From an uncultured Solirubrobacteraceae bacterium (GTDB taxonomy: Bacteria > Actinomycetota > Thermoleophilia > Solirubrobacterales > Solirubrobacteraceae), in NCBI GenBank assembly GCA_902806205.1, contig CADCVR010000012.1, positions 1 through 37,343 on the forward strand: DNA of 37,343 nucleotides, given 5' to 3'. The notes under the pieces are model-generated. The model was not told the origin of the DNA. It was given only the letters and a program-made list of their open reading frames with translations, and did not search any database. Below, one piece after another: positions 7,925 through 15,543 of this stretch (the stretch's first letter is position 1; each line of letters begins with the position of its first letter). The position numbers and the translations under genes were made by a program.

Positions 7925-8182
7925 TCAGGTGATGTCGTTCGCGCCGGCGGCGCGGCCCGCCAGGATGTCCGTCAGGCGCTGCACGTCGGCGCCCGTGATC
8001 ACGTCCCTGCCTTCCTCGTGATCCTTGCGCATGCGGTTGACGAGCTCGGCGCGGAGGATGTCGATCTTCCCGTGGAGGATCCTGCGTTTGTAGGAGATGT
8101 CGTTCTCCTCCTCGGTGAGCGCCTTGATGAGCTCCTTCAGCTCCGGGTCGTTCATCGAGCTGAGGTCAGGGAATGTGTCCAT
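7925..8182 (-). CDS. Single-motif RsiG-like anti-sigma / c-di-GMP-binding protein
   Basis: This 85-residue, highly charged helical protein is predicted to form a coiled coil. Residues 26-41 fit the RsiG c-di-GMP motif E(X)3S(X)2R(X)3Q(X)3D at E26, S30, R33 and D41, with His37 where Gln is expected. RsiG is the anti-sigma factor that holds sigma WhiG when c-di-GMP is bound. In Streptomyces it carries two motifs on one chain, whereas in Rubrobacter a small single-motif form works as a homodimer. Size and motif here match the single-motif type. ATG 8182 is preceded by TAGCAT at 8 nt and TTGAGG 16 nt further up. The gene heads the operon with FHA, MerR, apt and SRPBCC. No WhiG gene is visible in the window. 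Confidence 0.75.
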   Translation of the reverse strand: MDTFPDLSSMNDPELKELIKALTEEENDISYKRRILHGKIDILRAELVNRMRKDHEEGRDVITGADVQRLTDILAGRAAGANDIT

Positions 8183-8190
8183 GGCGCGCG

Positions 8191-8218
8191 ATGCTACCAG
8201 CGCCACGGCGCGCCTCAA
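8191..8218 (-). promoter_or_regulatory. Candidate promoter of the rsiG-like operon
   Basis: On the minus strand TTGAGG (8218-8213) and TAGCAT (8196-8191) are separated by 16 nt, and the ATG follows the -10 after 8 nt. The -35 overlaps the last codons of the pgsA-like gene, so the operon can be transcribed independently of pgsA. This is the best -35/-10 pair in the window. Confidence 0.55.
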
Positions 8219-8748
8219 GCTGGAGTCGAGGGTGCATCCCGCATTGCGAGTTGCCGCCTGCCCTCGCGCCGGTACAGGTAAGCGGCGTAGTAGGCCAGGA
8301 TCAGCCCGACGTAGAGCAGGATCTCCGCGAGGGTTCGCAGGGCGCACATCGCGAAGAAGAGGGCGGCCATCACGGGCCCGACCGCGAGGCGACCCGGCCA
8401 GTTGATCGTCATGGGGAGCTTCAGCCGTATCGCCCGGCGCCCGTTGTAGAGCACGTAGAGCTCGCGCAGGACGAGCAGGGCGAGCGCCCAGCGGGGCAGC
8501 AGGTCGAACGCGAAGACGACGACGACGCCGGAGATCACCAGGCAGCGGTCGATGATCGGGTCCAGGAGCGCACCGAAACGCGAGTACTGACCCGTGATGC
8601 GCGCGGCGATGCCGTCGGCGTAGTCGCCCCCGGCGCAGATCGCGAAGAGCGCCGCGGGCAGTGCGTCGGTTCCGCTGTCCGAAGCGGCGGCGGTCACCAG
8701 GAAGATCGGGATGAGCACCGCGCGCGCGATCCCGATGGCGTTGGGCAC
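8215..8748 (-). CDS. pgsA: CDP-alcohol phosphatidyltransferase (PgsA-like)
   Basis: This 177-residue integral membrane enzyme of phospholipid synthesis joins CDP-diacylglycerol to an alcohol such as glycerol-3-phosphate. The family motif Dx2DGx2ARx8Gx3Dx3D is intact at D42, D45, G46, A49, R50, G59, D63 and D67. Several hydrophobic spans follow. The exact alcohol is not certain. GTG 8748 is the only standard start in the frame, but the frame stays open upstream to about 9013 with coding-like codon use: a charged Arg/Glu-rich stretch leading into QPWRVWTVPNAIG. The real N-terminus may therefore be longer and start at a rare codon such as CTG 8973. It lies downstream of proS on the same strand. 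Confidence 0.85.
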   Translation of the reverse strand: MPNAIGIARAVLIPIFLVTAAASDSGTDALPAALFAICAGGDYADGIAARITGQYSRFGALLDPIIDRCLVISGVVVVFAFDLLPRWALALLVLRELYVLYNGRRAIRLKLPMTINWPGRLAVGPVMAALFFAMCALRTLAEILLYVGLILAYYAAYLYRREGRRQLAMRDAPSTPA

Positions 8749-9005
8749 CGTCCAGACCCGCCACGGCTGGCCGGGAAGCGTCTGCGCGGGCGGCGGACCC
8801 GAGCGGTCCAGCCCCGAGAGCCGCCGGAACGTCAGGCGGGTGCGTTCGCGCGCATGCGCGGCGCGCTCGGCGACAGGCGCCCCCGGCCCGGGCCGCGGGC
8901 CGAGCGCCTCGCGGGCGGCGCGTGACTCCTCGGTCTCTCCCCGACGCTCGGCCCGACGTTCCGTCGGCGACAGCCGCGGTGGGTCGTCCCCTTGCCCCGC
9001 CGGGC
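8749..9005 (-). other. Start-less open frame upstream of pgsA
   Basis: Between the proS stop and GTG 8748 the minus strand stays open in the pgsA frame for about 86 codons. No ATG, GTG or TTG lies between the in-frame TGA near 9013 and GTG 8748. Third positions are almost all G or C, and the predicted peptide is rich in Arg, Glu and Ala (for example SPTERRAERRGETEESRAAR) before WRVWTVPN. The likeliest readings are an N-terminal extension of the PgsA-like protein with an unusual start, or a remnant of one. No other gene is visible in this gap. Confidence 0.45.
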
Positions 9006-10679
9006 CTACGGGAGCTCACCCCACAGGGCCTCCGTCGTGGCGGCGGCGGAGGCCATCGCCACCCCTCCCTCGACGTCCTCGCGTCCGCGCCGCCGCTGCG
9101 CCTCGAGCTGCCCTGATCGGAGGGAGCGCTTGCCGAGGGTGAGCCGCAGCGGCGCCCCCAGCAGCTCGGCGTCGGCGAACTTCTCCCCCGGCTTGGCGTC
9201 TCGGTCGTCGTAGAGCACGTCGAGCGCTGACGTGGTCAGCTCGGCGTACAGCGCGTCGGCGGCGTCGCGCTCCGGCGTGCCGGCCTTGCCGACGGCCACG
9301 AGCTCGACGTCCCACGGGGCGATGGAGCGCGGCCAGGCGATCCCGTGCTCGTCGCCGTACTGCTCGGCGGCCGCGGCGACGACCCGAGCCGGCCCGATGC
9401 CGTAGGAGCCCATGACGACCGGCTGTGCCTTGCCGTGGGCATCGAGGTAGGTCGCTCCGAGCGGCTCTGAGTACCGGGTGCCGAGCTTGAAGATGTTCCC
9501 GATCTCGATGGCCGGCTCGATCGCGATCGGGTGCCCCGCGACGGTGTCGCCGGCCTCGACGGTCCGCACGTCGATCCGCTCCCCGGCCTCGACCTCGACG
9601 ACCACGTGGTGGTCGGCGCGGCCGCTGCCGGTGACATAGCGCCCCGGGCGGATCGCCGCGTCGTGGAACGTCAGGACGGCGGCGCTCGGCCCGAGGAACC
9701 CGGGAACCATGCCTGCGCCCCCCAGCTCCTCCGCGGTGGCCGGACGGAAGGGCTCGCCGAGCGAGGTGCCGAGCTTGACCTCGTTGACCCGGTGATCGCC
9801 GCGGAGCAGGATCATGACCAGGCCGCGGCCCTCCGTGACGACCGGGAACGCCTTGAGCAGGTTGCCGGGGTGGACTTCGAGGGCGCGCGCCACGGCCTCG
9901 ACGGTCGTCCGCCCCGGCGTGTGCAATTCTCCGGCCAGGTCGTGGCGCAGCGGCGGTACGGGCTGCGGCTCGGCGGCGGCCACTTCCACGTTGGCTGCGT
10001 AGCCCGGCGCGAGCGCGACGTCGTTCTCCCCGGCCGCGCAGGGCGCCATGAACTCGTGCGCGCCGAAGCCGCCCATCATCCCGACGTCGGCCTCGCACTC
10101 GTAGAAGCGCAGCCCGCACCGCTCGAAGATGCGGTGGTAGGCCGCGCGCTGCAGCTCGTAGGAGGCGTCGAGTCCGGCCGGGTCGCGGTCGAAGGAGTAG
10201 GCGTCCTTCATGACGAATTCGCGCGTGCGCAGCAGGCCGGCGCGCGGGCGGAACTCGTCGCGCTCCTTGATCTGGAAGTGGTAGAGCTGCAGCGGCAGCT
10301 GGCGGTAGGAGCGCACGAGCTGGGCGACGTGGAAGGTGACCGTCTCCTCGTGGCTCATCGCCAGGACCATGTCGGCGCCCTTGCGGTCCTGAAACCGCAT
10401 CAGCTCCCCGCCCACAGAGTCGTAGCGGCCGGTCGCCTTCCAGAGGTGGGCCGGCGTGAGCACGGGCATGAGCAGCTCCTGGGCGCCGATCGCGTCCATC
10501 TCCTCGCGGATGTGCTGCTCGACCTTGCGGTGGATGCGCCACCCCGCCGGCATCCACGTCCACAGCCCCGAGCCGACCTGGCGGATGAGCCCGGCGCGCA
10601 CCATGAGCTTGTGCGAGAGCGCCTCCGCATCGGACGGCGGCTCGCGCTCGGTGGGCAACAGCAGGTGGGACAGGCGCAT
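9006..10679 (-). CDS. proS: Prolyl-tRNA synthetase, bacterial type
   Basis: This 557-residue class II aminoacyl-tRNA synthetase charges tRNA-Pro. Motif 1 surrounds [20 protein letters not shown]. Motif 2 is in [20 protein letters not shown]. An editing (INS, YbaK-like) domain lies at about 220-390 ([28 protein letters not shown]), which removes Ala-tRNA-Pro in bacterial-type enzymes. Motif 3 is [20 protein letters not shown], followed by the anticodon-binding domain. ATG 10679 is chosen by homology ([10 protein letters not shown]) and by TAGCCT at 10695-10690, 10 nt upstream. There is no Shine-Dalgarno sequence. It diverges from sodA across 96 bp. Confidence 0.96.
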   Translation of the reverse strand: MRLSHLLLPTEREPPSDAEALSHKLMVRAGLIRQVGSGLWTWMPAGWRIHRKVEQHIREEMDAIGAQELLMPVLTPAHLWKATGRYDSVGGELMRFQDRKGADMVLAMSHEETVTFHVAQLVRSYRQLPLQLYHFQIKERDEFRPRAGLLRTREFVMKDAYSFDRDPAGLDASYELQRAAYHRIFERCGLRFYECEADVGMMGGFGAHEFMAPCAAGENDVALAPGYAANVEVAAAEPQPVPPLRHDLAGELHTPGRTTVEAVARALEVHPGNLLKAFPVVTEGRGLVMILLRGDHRVNEVKLGTSLGEPFRPATAEELGGAGMVPGFLGPSAAVLTFHDAAIRPGRYVTGSGRADHHVVVEVEAGERIDVRTVEAGDTVAGHPIAIEPAIEIGNIFKLGTRYSEPLGATYLDAHGKAQPVVMGSYGIGPARVVAAAAEQYGDEHGIAWPRSIAPWDVELVAVGKAGTPERDAADALYAELTTSALDVLYDDRDAKPGEKFADAELLGAPLRLTLGKRSLRSGQLEAQRRRGREDVEGGVAMASAAATTEALWGELP

Positions 10680-10775
10680 GGAGGGGCGAAGGCTACCCGC
10701 GCGGTCGGAGGTGGCCGCCCGCGGGGTATAGGTTGCGATCGAACCCGTGAACACCGATTCCAGGAGACCGCCGCC

Positions 10776-11411
10776 ATGGCCTACGAAGTCCCCGCTCTTC
10801 CCTACGCCCACGACGCGCTGGAGCCGCATGTCGACAAGGCGACGATGGAGTTTCACCACGACAAGCACCACCAGGCCTACGTCGACAAGGCCAACGCCGC
10901 CCTGGAGGGCACCGATCTCGACGGAAAGGACGTCAGGGAGGTCCTCGAGAACCTCTCCTCACTTCCGGCCGACAAGCAGGGCCCGTTCCGCAACAACGGC
11001 GGCGGACACCTCAACCACTCCATGTTCTGGGAGTCGATGAGCCCCGACGGCGGCGGCGAGCCGACGGGTGAGCTGGCCGATGCGCTGACCGCGACGTTCG
11101 GCTCCTTCGACGCCTTCAAGGAGCAGTTCGAGGCCGCCGGAGTCGGGCAGTTCGGCTCGGGCTGGGCCTGGCTCGTGCTCGACACCTCGTCGCCTTCAGC
11201 GACGGGCACGCGTGGCGCCGAGCTCTCGATCACCTCCACCGCCAACCAGGACTCCCCCGTCCTGGAGGGCAAGACGCCGCTGCTCGGCAACGACGTCTGG
11301 GAGCACGCCTACTACCTGCAGTACCAGAACAAGCGTCCGGCCTACCTCAAGGCGTGGTGGAACGTCGTGGACTGGAACAAGGTGGCCGAGCGGTACTCCG
11401 ACGCCCGGTGA
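10776..11411 (+). CDS. sodA: Superoxide dismutase, Fe/Mn family (Mn-type)
   Basis: This 211-residue enzyme converts superoxide to hydrogen peroxide and oxygen. Metal ligands are H27 (EFHHDKHH), H81 (GHLNHSMFW), D173 and H177 (NDVWEHAYY). The pattern GGGHLNHS and the ANQDSP motif, with Gln in the distal position, point to the Mn or cambialistic branch rather than the Fe-specific one. It has no signal peptide, so it acts in the cytoplasm. ATG 10776 has AGGAG 9 nt upstream. A weak -10 (TAGGTT at 10729-10734) lies in the shared region with proS. A GC-rich hairpin follows the stop. Confidence 0.96.
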   Translation: MAYEVPALPYAHDALEPHVDKATMEFHHDKHHQAYVDKANAALEGTDLDGKDVREVLENLSSLPADKQGPFRNNGGGHLNHSMFWESMSPDGGGEPTGELADALTATFGSFDAFKEQFEAAGVGQFGSGWAWLVLDTSSPSATGTRGAELSITSTANQDSPVLEGKTPLLGNDVWEHAYYLQYQNKRPAYLKAWWNVVDWNKVAERYSDAR

Positions 11412-11418
11412 GCCACCC

Positions 11419-11440
11419 CCGCCGCTCCTCGAAGCGGCGG
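11419..11440 (+). terminator. GC-rich hairpin after sodA
   Basis: A perfect 8-bp stem (CCGCCGCT with AGCGGCGG) encloses a 6-nt loop and starts 7 nt after the sodA stop. No T-run follows, so if it terminates transcription it does so as a U-tract-less hairpin of the kind described in GC-rich actinobacteria. Confidence 0.45.
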
Positions 11441-11474
11441 ATCGGCGCAACTCTCACGCTACGCTCGCGTTCTG

Positions 11475-11499
11475 GGGGCGGTCGGCCTCCGGCCGCCCC
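11475..11499 (+). terminator. Second hairpin between sodA and the glycoside hydrolase
   Basis: An 11-bp stem (one G-T wobble) closes a 3-nt loop: GGGGCGGTCGG pairs with CCGGCCGCCCC. It lies 33 bp before the glycoside hydrolase start. It may be a second part of the sodA terminator or a structure in the leader of the next gene; the sequence does not decide which. Confidence 0.35.
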
Positions 11500-11532
11500 T
11501 TCGCCGCGTACCCACCTTCAGCAGGAGCTTTG

Positions 11533-13119
11533 ATGCCGCAGACCCTCCGCCCCCTCGGGCCCATCGTCGCGTGTGCCGTGCTGTGCGTCCTGCTCCTGAG
11601 TGCGGCAGGCGCGCGTCCGGGGGCCGCCGTGGCCTCGGAGAACCAGCTGTCGATCATGATGGACGACGACCTGCTGGTCTACCGCAACGACGCCACGCGC
11701 GACGCGGCCCTGCGGCGGATGAAGGGGCTCGGCGTCGACACCGTCCGCGTCACCCTGCTGTGGTCCGTGGTGGCCGAGGAGGCGCGTTCGACCCCGGCGC
11801 GCGACAAGCGCTTCCGCCGGCTCGGCGCCGAGAACCCGAAGTCCTACCCCGTCAAGACCTGGGACCGCTACGACCGTCTCTCCCGCGCGGTGCGCACGCT
11901 CGGGATGCAGCTCTACTTCAACGTCACGGGGCCCGGGCCGGCCTACGCGCACACCAAGCCCCCGAAGAAGTACCGCAAGGACGCCAAGTGGTGGCGCCCG
12001 AAGCCGCGCGAGTACTACAAGTTCGTCCAGGCGGTCGGCAAGCGCTTCAACGGCAAGTACCGCGATGAGAACGACGGTCGCGGCGTCATCCCGGCGGTGA
12101 ACTTCTGGTCGCTGTGGAACGAGCCGAACCAGGGGGGCTGGCTGCGCCCGCAGTGGCTCGGCGGGAAGCCGGTCTCCCCGGAGATCTACCGCGAGCTGTT
12201 CTTGTTCGGCCGGCGCGCGCTCGTCTCCACGGGGCACAGCAACGACATCATCGTCGCCGGGGAGACCGCGCCGCGGTCGGTGAGGCGCCGCACGACCACC
12301 TCGGCGATGGGCGTGCGGACCTTCGTCAACGAACTGCTCTGCGGGCCGGGTTCGTCGGGAGCGGGCTGTAGCCGCTTCGCCAAGGACGGCCCGATCCTCG
12401 CGACCGCGTGGGCGCACCATCCGTACACCCGGACGCTCGCGCCGAACGTCCGTGAGCAGGACCCCGAGTCGATCACGCTGGCGAACTTCAACGACCTCGG
12501 CTCGCTGCTCGACCGGCTCTCCGCGACGGGCAACATCAAGTCGGGCATGCCGCTCATGTCGACGGAGTTCGGTTATGAGACCCGGCCGCCCGACCCGTTC
12601 GCGGGGGTGAGCCCGCAGCAGCAGGCCGACTACCTCTCCCTGTCGGAGTTCATCACCTTCTCCAACCCGCGCGTCGTGGCCAACACCCAGTTCCTCCTGC
12701 GCGACGTCTTGCCCGTGAAGCGCTTCAGGCGGGGCTCACGAAACTACTGGGGCACCTACCAGTCCGGCCTGTACAACCAGCGCGACAACCCGAAGCCGGC
12801 GGTGCAGGCCTACTCGATGCCGTTCACGGCGTTCCCCGCGGGGCCCAAGCCCGACACGGGGCAGCCGCAGATCTTCGTGTTCGGGCAGATCCGGTTCCGC
12901 GCGAACGTGCGGCCGGGACAGCCCTCGGACACGGTGCAGCTGCAGTTCAGGCCCGCCGACCGTTCCACCGACTGGGTGCCGTTCGACGCTCCGCTGCCGA
13001 CGAACCACCTCGGGTACTTCTCCGCGACGGTCGTCAAGCCGGGACCGGGGCTGGTGCGCGCGATCTGGCGCGGCCCGCAGAACCCGTTCGCCTTCGTGTC
13101 GTTCGCGAAGCCGACCTAG
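11533..13119 (+). CDS. Secreted clan-A-type glycoside hydrolase (TIM barrel)
   Basis: This 528-residue protein has an N-terminal signal peptide (VACAVLCVLLLSAAGA, cleavage near residue 34). The catalytic region has two expected acidic residues. E197 in FWSLWNEPNQ fits the acid/base, and E345 in LMSTEFGYET fits the nucleophile, the spacing seen in retaining clan-A hydrolases such as the GH5 and GH39 families. The C-terminal part (about 430-528) is beta-rich (PQIFVFGQIRFRANVRPGQP) and may be a carbohydrate-binding or accessory domain. The substrate is unknown. ATG 11533 has GGAG 5 nt upstream. It is downstream of sodA but separated by two hairpins, so it is probably transcribed on its own. Confidence 0.8.
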   Translation: MPQTLRPLGPIVACAVLCVLLLSAAGARPGAAVASENQLSIMMDDDLLVYRNDATRDAALRRMKGLGVDTVRVTLLWSVVAEEARSTPARDKRFRRLGAENPKSYPVKTWDRYDRLSRAVRTLGMQLYFNVTGPGPAYAHTKPPKKYRKDAKWWRPKPREYYKFVQAVGKRFNGKYRDENDGRGVIPAVNFWSLWNEPNQGGWLRPQWLGGKPVSPEIYRELFLFGRRALVSTGHSNDIIVAGETAPRSVRRRTTTSAMGVRTFVNELLCGPGSSGAGCSRFAKDGPILATAWAHHPYTRTLAPNVREQDPESITLANFNDLGSLLDRLSATGNIKSGMPLMSTEFGYETRPPDPFAGVSPQQQADYLSLSEFITFSNPRVVANTQFLLRDVLPVKRFRRGSRNYWGTYQSGLYNQRDNPKPAVQAYSMPFTAFPAGPKPDTGQPQIFVFGQIRFRANVRPGQPSDTVQLQFRPADRSTDWVPFDAPLPTNHLGYFSATVVKPGPGLVRAIWRGPQNPFAFVSFAKPT

Positions 13120-13156
13120 AAGTTCAAGCGCTCACCTAGACCACCACCGCCGGGCG

Positions 13157-14428
13157 CTACGCCGCGCGGTCGTCGCGCTTGAAGCGCCGGCCGGCGACGG
13201 GCGACTCGTCCTCGTCCACGCGCAGCATCGCCGAGGTCAGCTCCGCCTCGGCCTCCGCCTTGGCCTTCTCCTGGGCAGCCAGGCGCTCGGGCGTGAGCGC
13301 GAGTTCGTCCTCGTTCTCGGCGAGCCAGGCGGCGGCCTCCGCGGCGGCCGACGCGTCACGGACCACGACCTTGCCGGCCTCGTAGTACTTGTCGATCTCG
13401 GCGAAGAGCTCGTCGACGAGGTTCTCCGTCTTGACCTTCTTCAGCGGCTCGCCCTTGGAGTAGATCATCCCGGAGTCCTTGGCCCCGGTGATGCCGAAGT
13501 CCGCGTGGCGCGCCTCGCCGATGCCGTTGACCGCGCAGCCGAGGATGGAGACCTCGAGCGCGTCGGCGTAGGCCTCCAGGCGCCGCTCCACTTCCACGAC
13601 GACGGAGTCCATGTCGAACTGGAGGCGCCCGCAGGTCGGGCAGGCGATGAGGACCGGGCCGCGCTCGCGGAGCTTGAGCGCCTTGAGGATCTCCCAGGCG
13701 ACCTTGACCTCCTCCTCGGCGTGGAAGGTCGACAGGGAGATGCGGATCGTGTCGCCGATGCCGTCGGCCAGCAGCGTGCCGAGGCCCACGGCGCTCTTCA
13801 GGGAGCCCGACCACTTCGTGCCCGCCTCGGTGACCCCGAGGTGCAGGGGGTACGGGATGCGGGCGCCGAGCAGGCGGTTGGAGGCGATCGTGTTCGGCAC
13901 GGAGGTCGACTTCATCGAGACCTTGAAGTCGCCGAACTCCAGGCGCTCCATGAGCTCGACGGTCTCCACCGCGGCGGTGACGAGCGCCTCGACGGGATCT
14001 GAGTACTCCAGGTCGCGCAGGTGGGCGGGCAGCGAGCCGGAGTTCACACCGACACGGATCGGCGTCCTGAACTGCTTGGCCTTGGCGATGACCTCGGCGA
14101 CCTTGTCCGCCCCGCCGATGTTCCCCGGGTTCAGCCGGATGCAATGGGCGCCGGCCTCGATCGCCTTCAGCGCGAGCGTGTGGTTGAAGTGGATGTCCGC
14201 GATGATCGGGATCGGGGACTCCGCGACGATGGTCTTGAGCGCCTCGACGTCGCGGTCGCGCGGCACCGCCACACGCACGATGTCGGCGCCCGCGTCCGCG
14301 ACGGTGCGGATCTGCGCCATGGTCGCCTGCAGGTTGGCCGTCTCGGTCTTGGTCATCGTCTGCACGGCCACGGGCGCGCCACCGCCGACGGGGACCGGTC
14401 CGACGTGGATCTGCCGCTCGGAAGCCAT
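13157..14428 (-). CDS. ispG: 4-hydroxy-3-methylbut-2-en-1-yl diphosphate synthase
   Basis: This 423-residue enzyme of the MEP pathway reduces MEcPP to HMBPP, a precursor of all isoprenoids. The N-terminal TIM barrel starts at RQIHVGPVPVGGGAPVAVQT. The [4Fe-4S] ligands are C263 and C266 (ACPTCG) and C298 plus E305 (GCAVNGIGEA). After about residue 370 there is an acidic, Ala/Glu-rich tail of some 50 residues (AAQEKAKAEAEAEL) beyond the usual end of the short bacterial form. ATG 14428 has no Shine-Dalgarno sequence, but TACACT ends 7 nt upstream, which suggests a leaderless mRNA. In many actinobacteria ispG sits beside dxr and the M50 protease; here those genes lie 4.5-8 kb away with insertions between. 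Confidence 0.96.
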   Translation of the reverse strand: MASERQIHVGPVPVGGGAPVAVQTMTKTETANLQATMAQIRTVADAGADIVRVAVPRDRDVEALKTIVAESPIPIIADIHFNHTLALKAIEAGAHCIRLNPGNIGGADKVAEVIAKAKQFRTPIRVGVNSGSLPAHLRDLEYSDPVEALVTAAVETVELMERLEFGDFKVSMKSTSVPNTIASNRLLGARIPYPLHLGVTEAGTKWSGSLKSAVGLGTLLADGIGDTIRISLSTFHAEEEVKVAWEILKALKLRERGPVLIACPTCGRLQFDMDSVVVEVERRLEAYADALEVSILGCAVNGIGEARHADFGITGAKDSGMIYSKGEPLKKVKTENLVDELFAEIDKYYEAGKVVVRDASAAAEAAAWLAENEDELALTPERLAAQEKAKAEAEAELTSAMLRVDEDESPVAGRRFKRDDRAA

Positions 14429-14435
14429 GTCAATG

Positions 14436-14441
14436 AGTGTA
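14436..14441 (-). promoter_or_regulatory. Candidate leaderless promoter of ispG
   Basis: TACACT on the minus strand ends 7 nt before the ispG ATG, placing transcription start at or next to the start codon. Just upstream, GCGCCC and GGGCGC (14445-14458) form a small perfect inverted repeat inside the -35/-10 spacer, a possible operator. No good -35 is seen. Confidence 0.45.
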
Positions 14442-14523
14442 CGAGCGCCCTGGGGCGCCGGGTTACCCGCACGAGCTCGGGACGGGCGAACGACCCCACA
14501 CCCGCACGGTGCAGGAGAACCGG

Positions 14524-14554
14524 GGCGCGAGCACGGGGCAAGGGTGCTCGCGCC
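14524..14554. repeat. Inverted repeat in the ispG/methyltransferase intergenic region
   Basis: Two perfect 11-bp arms (GGCGCGAGCAC and GTGCTCGCGCC) flank 9 nt. The repeat ends 14 bp before the -10 element of the methyltransferase, across its expected -35 position. It could be an operator for a dimeric repressor or a hairpin in DNA or RNA. Confidence 0.5.
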
Positions 14555-14568
14555 GGGCCGGCGCGGAC

Positions 14569-14574
14569 TACCGT
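14569..14574 (+). promoter_or_regulatory. Candidate leaderless promoter of the methyltransferase
   Basis: TACCGT fits TAnnnT and ends 7 nt before ATG 14582, the same geometry as the divergent ispG promoter. The inverted repeat at 14524-14554 covers the expected -35 zone. Confidence 0.4.
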
Positions 14575-14581
14575 TCGTCGC

Positions 14582-15349
14582 ATGCTTCCGGGTGCCACCG
14601 ACCGCTTCCTCTCCGAGCTCGCGGACGACGCGTCGGTCCTCGACGTCGGCGGCTGGGCGGCTCCCCTCAACCGGGCCGACTGGGTCATCGACCTGCAGCC
14701 CTACGCGACCCGCGGATACATGGGCAGCTACGGCCCCGGACCCGAGCGCTTCGGCCCGGGCACCTGGGTCGTGCACGACATCTGCGCGCGTGAACCCTGG
14801 CCGTTCGCCGACGACCAGTTCGACTTCGCCGTCTGTGTCACGACCCTCGAGGACGTCCGCGATCCGATCTGGGTCTGCTCGGAGCTCTCACGGGTGGCCA
14901 AGGCGGGCTACGTCGAGGTTCCGACGGTCGAGGCCGAGCTCATCTACAACGTCGAGGGCAACGGCCAGCACCTGGGCCACGAGCACCATCGCTGGTTCGT
15001 CGACATCTCCGACGGCGAGCTCGAGTTCCTGCACAAGCCCCACAACATCCACCACGACTGGACGCTGCGGGTCGTGCCCCGCTGGCGCGCGCAGATGACC
15101 GTGGAGGACCAGCTCCAGGGAATCTTCTGGGAAGGCGAGATCCGCGCCCACGAGCGCATCCTCGTCCACGGATATCCGCTCGACGAGCTGCGCGAGCGGA
15201 TCCGCGCGCGCTTCGAACCGTCGCCGGCGGAGCTCCGCGTCAAGGAGCTCCAGCATGCCGCCGGTCACCTCCTCGCGCGAGCCAGGCTGCCCGTCCGCCG
15301 CGCGGCCGTGCGCGCCTTCGACGCCGTGACCGCCGGTCGCCGTCGGTAG
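14582..15349 (+). CDS. Class I SAM-dependent methyltransferase-like protein
   Basis: This 255-residue protein has a Rossmann-like N-terminal half. The glycine motif region is SVLDVGGWAAPLNRADWVID, with D as the expected acidic residue after strand 2. FADDQFDFAVCVTTLEDVRD is the motif II area of type-11 methyltransferases. The second half (HEHHRWFVDISDGELEFLHK and an Arg-rich C-terminus) is less typical, and the substrate is unknown. ATG 14582 has no ribosome-binding site but does have TACCGT 7 nt upstream. The M14 peptidase follows 194 bp later on the same strand. Confidence 0.75.
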   Translation: MLPGATDRFLSELADDASVLDVGGWAAPLNRADWVIDLQPYATRGYMGSYGPGPERFGPGTWVVHDICAREPWPFADDQFDFAVCVTTLEDVRDPIWVCSELSRVAKAGYVEVPTVEAELIYNVEGNGQHLGHEHHRWFVDISDGELEFLHKPHNIHHDWTLRVVPRWRAQMTVEDQLQGIFWEGEIRAHERILVHGYPLDELRERIRARFEPSPAELRVKELQHAAGHLLARARLPVRRAAVRAFDAVTAGRRR

Positions 15350-15543
15350 GTCCCGGCGAGCATCGCCCTGATCGCTCCCCGGTTCGCCAAGCGACGGATA
15401 CGATCTCAGACCTCGCGCGCCTCCGCGGGGCCCGGAGCTCGACGGAGATCGAACGAGGGCCTACCGAGCGCCAACGCGCAAGTTTCGCGTCGCCGTCACG
15501 TTCTGGCCATGTGAACGCCCGCTCTCCGACCGAAGAGATACTC

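Noticed and set aside
9531-10775. A long plus-strand frame running in phase into sodA, which would make SodA about 626 residues
   Set aside because: The upstream part is antisense to proS and lacks SOD similarity. The sodA ATG at 10776 has its own AGGAG.
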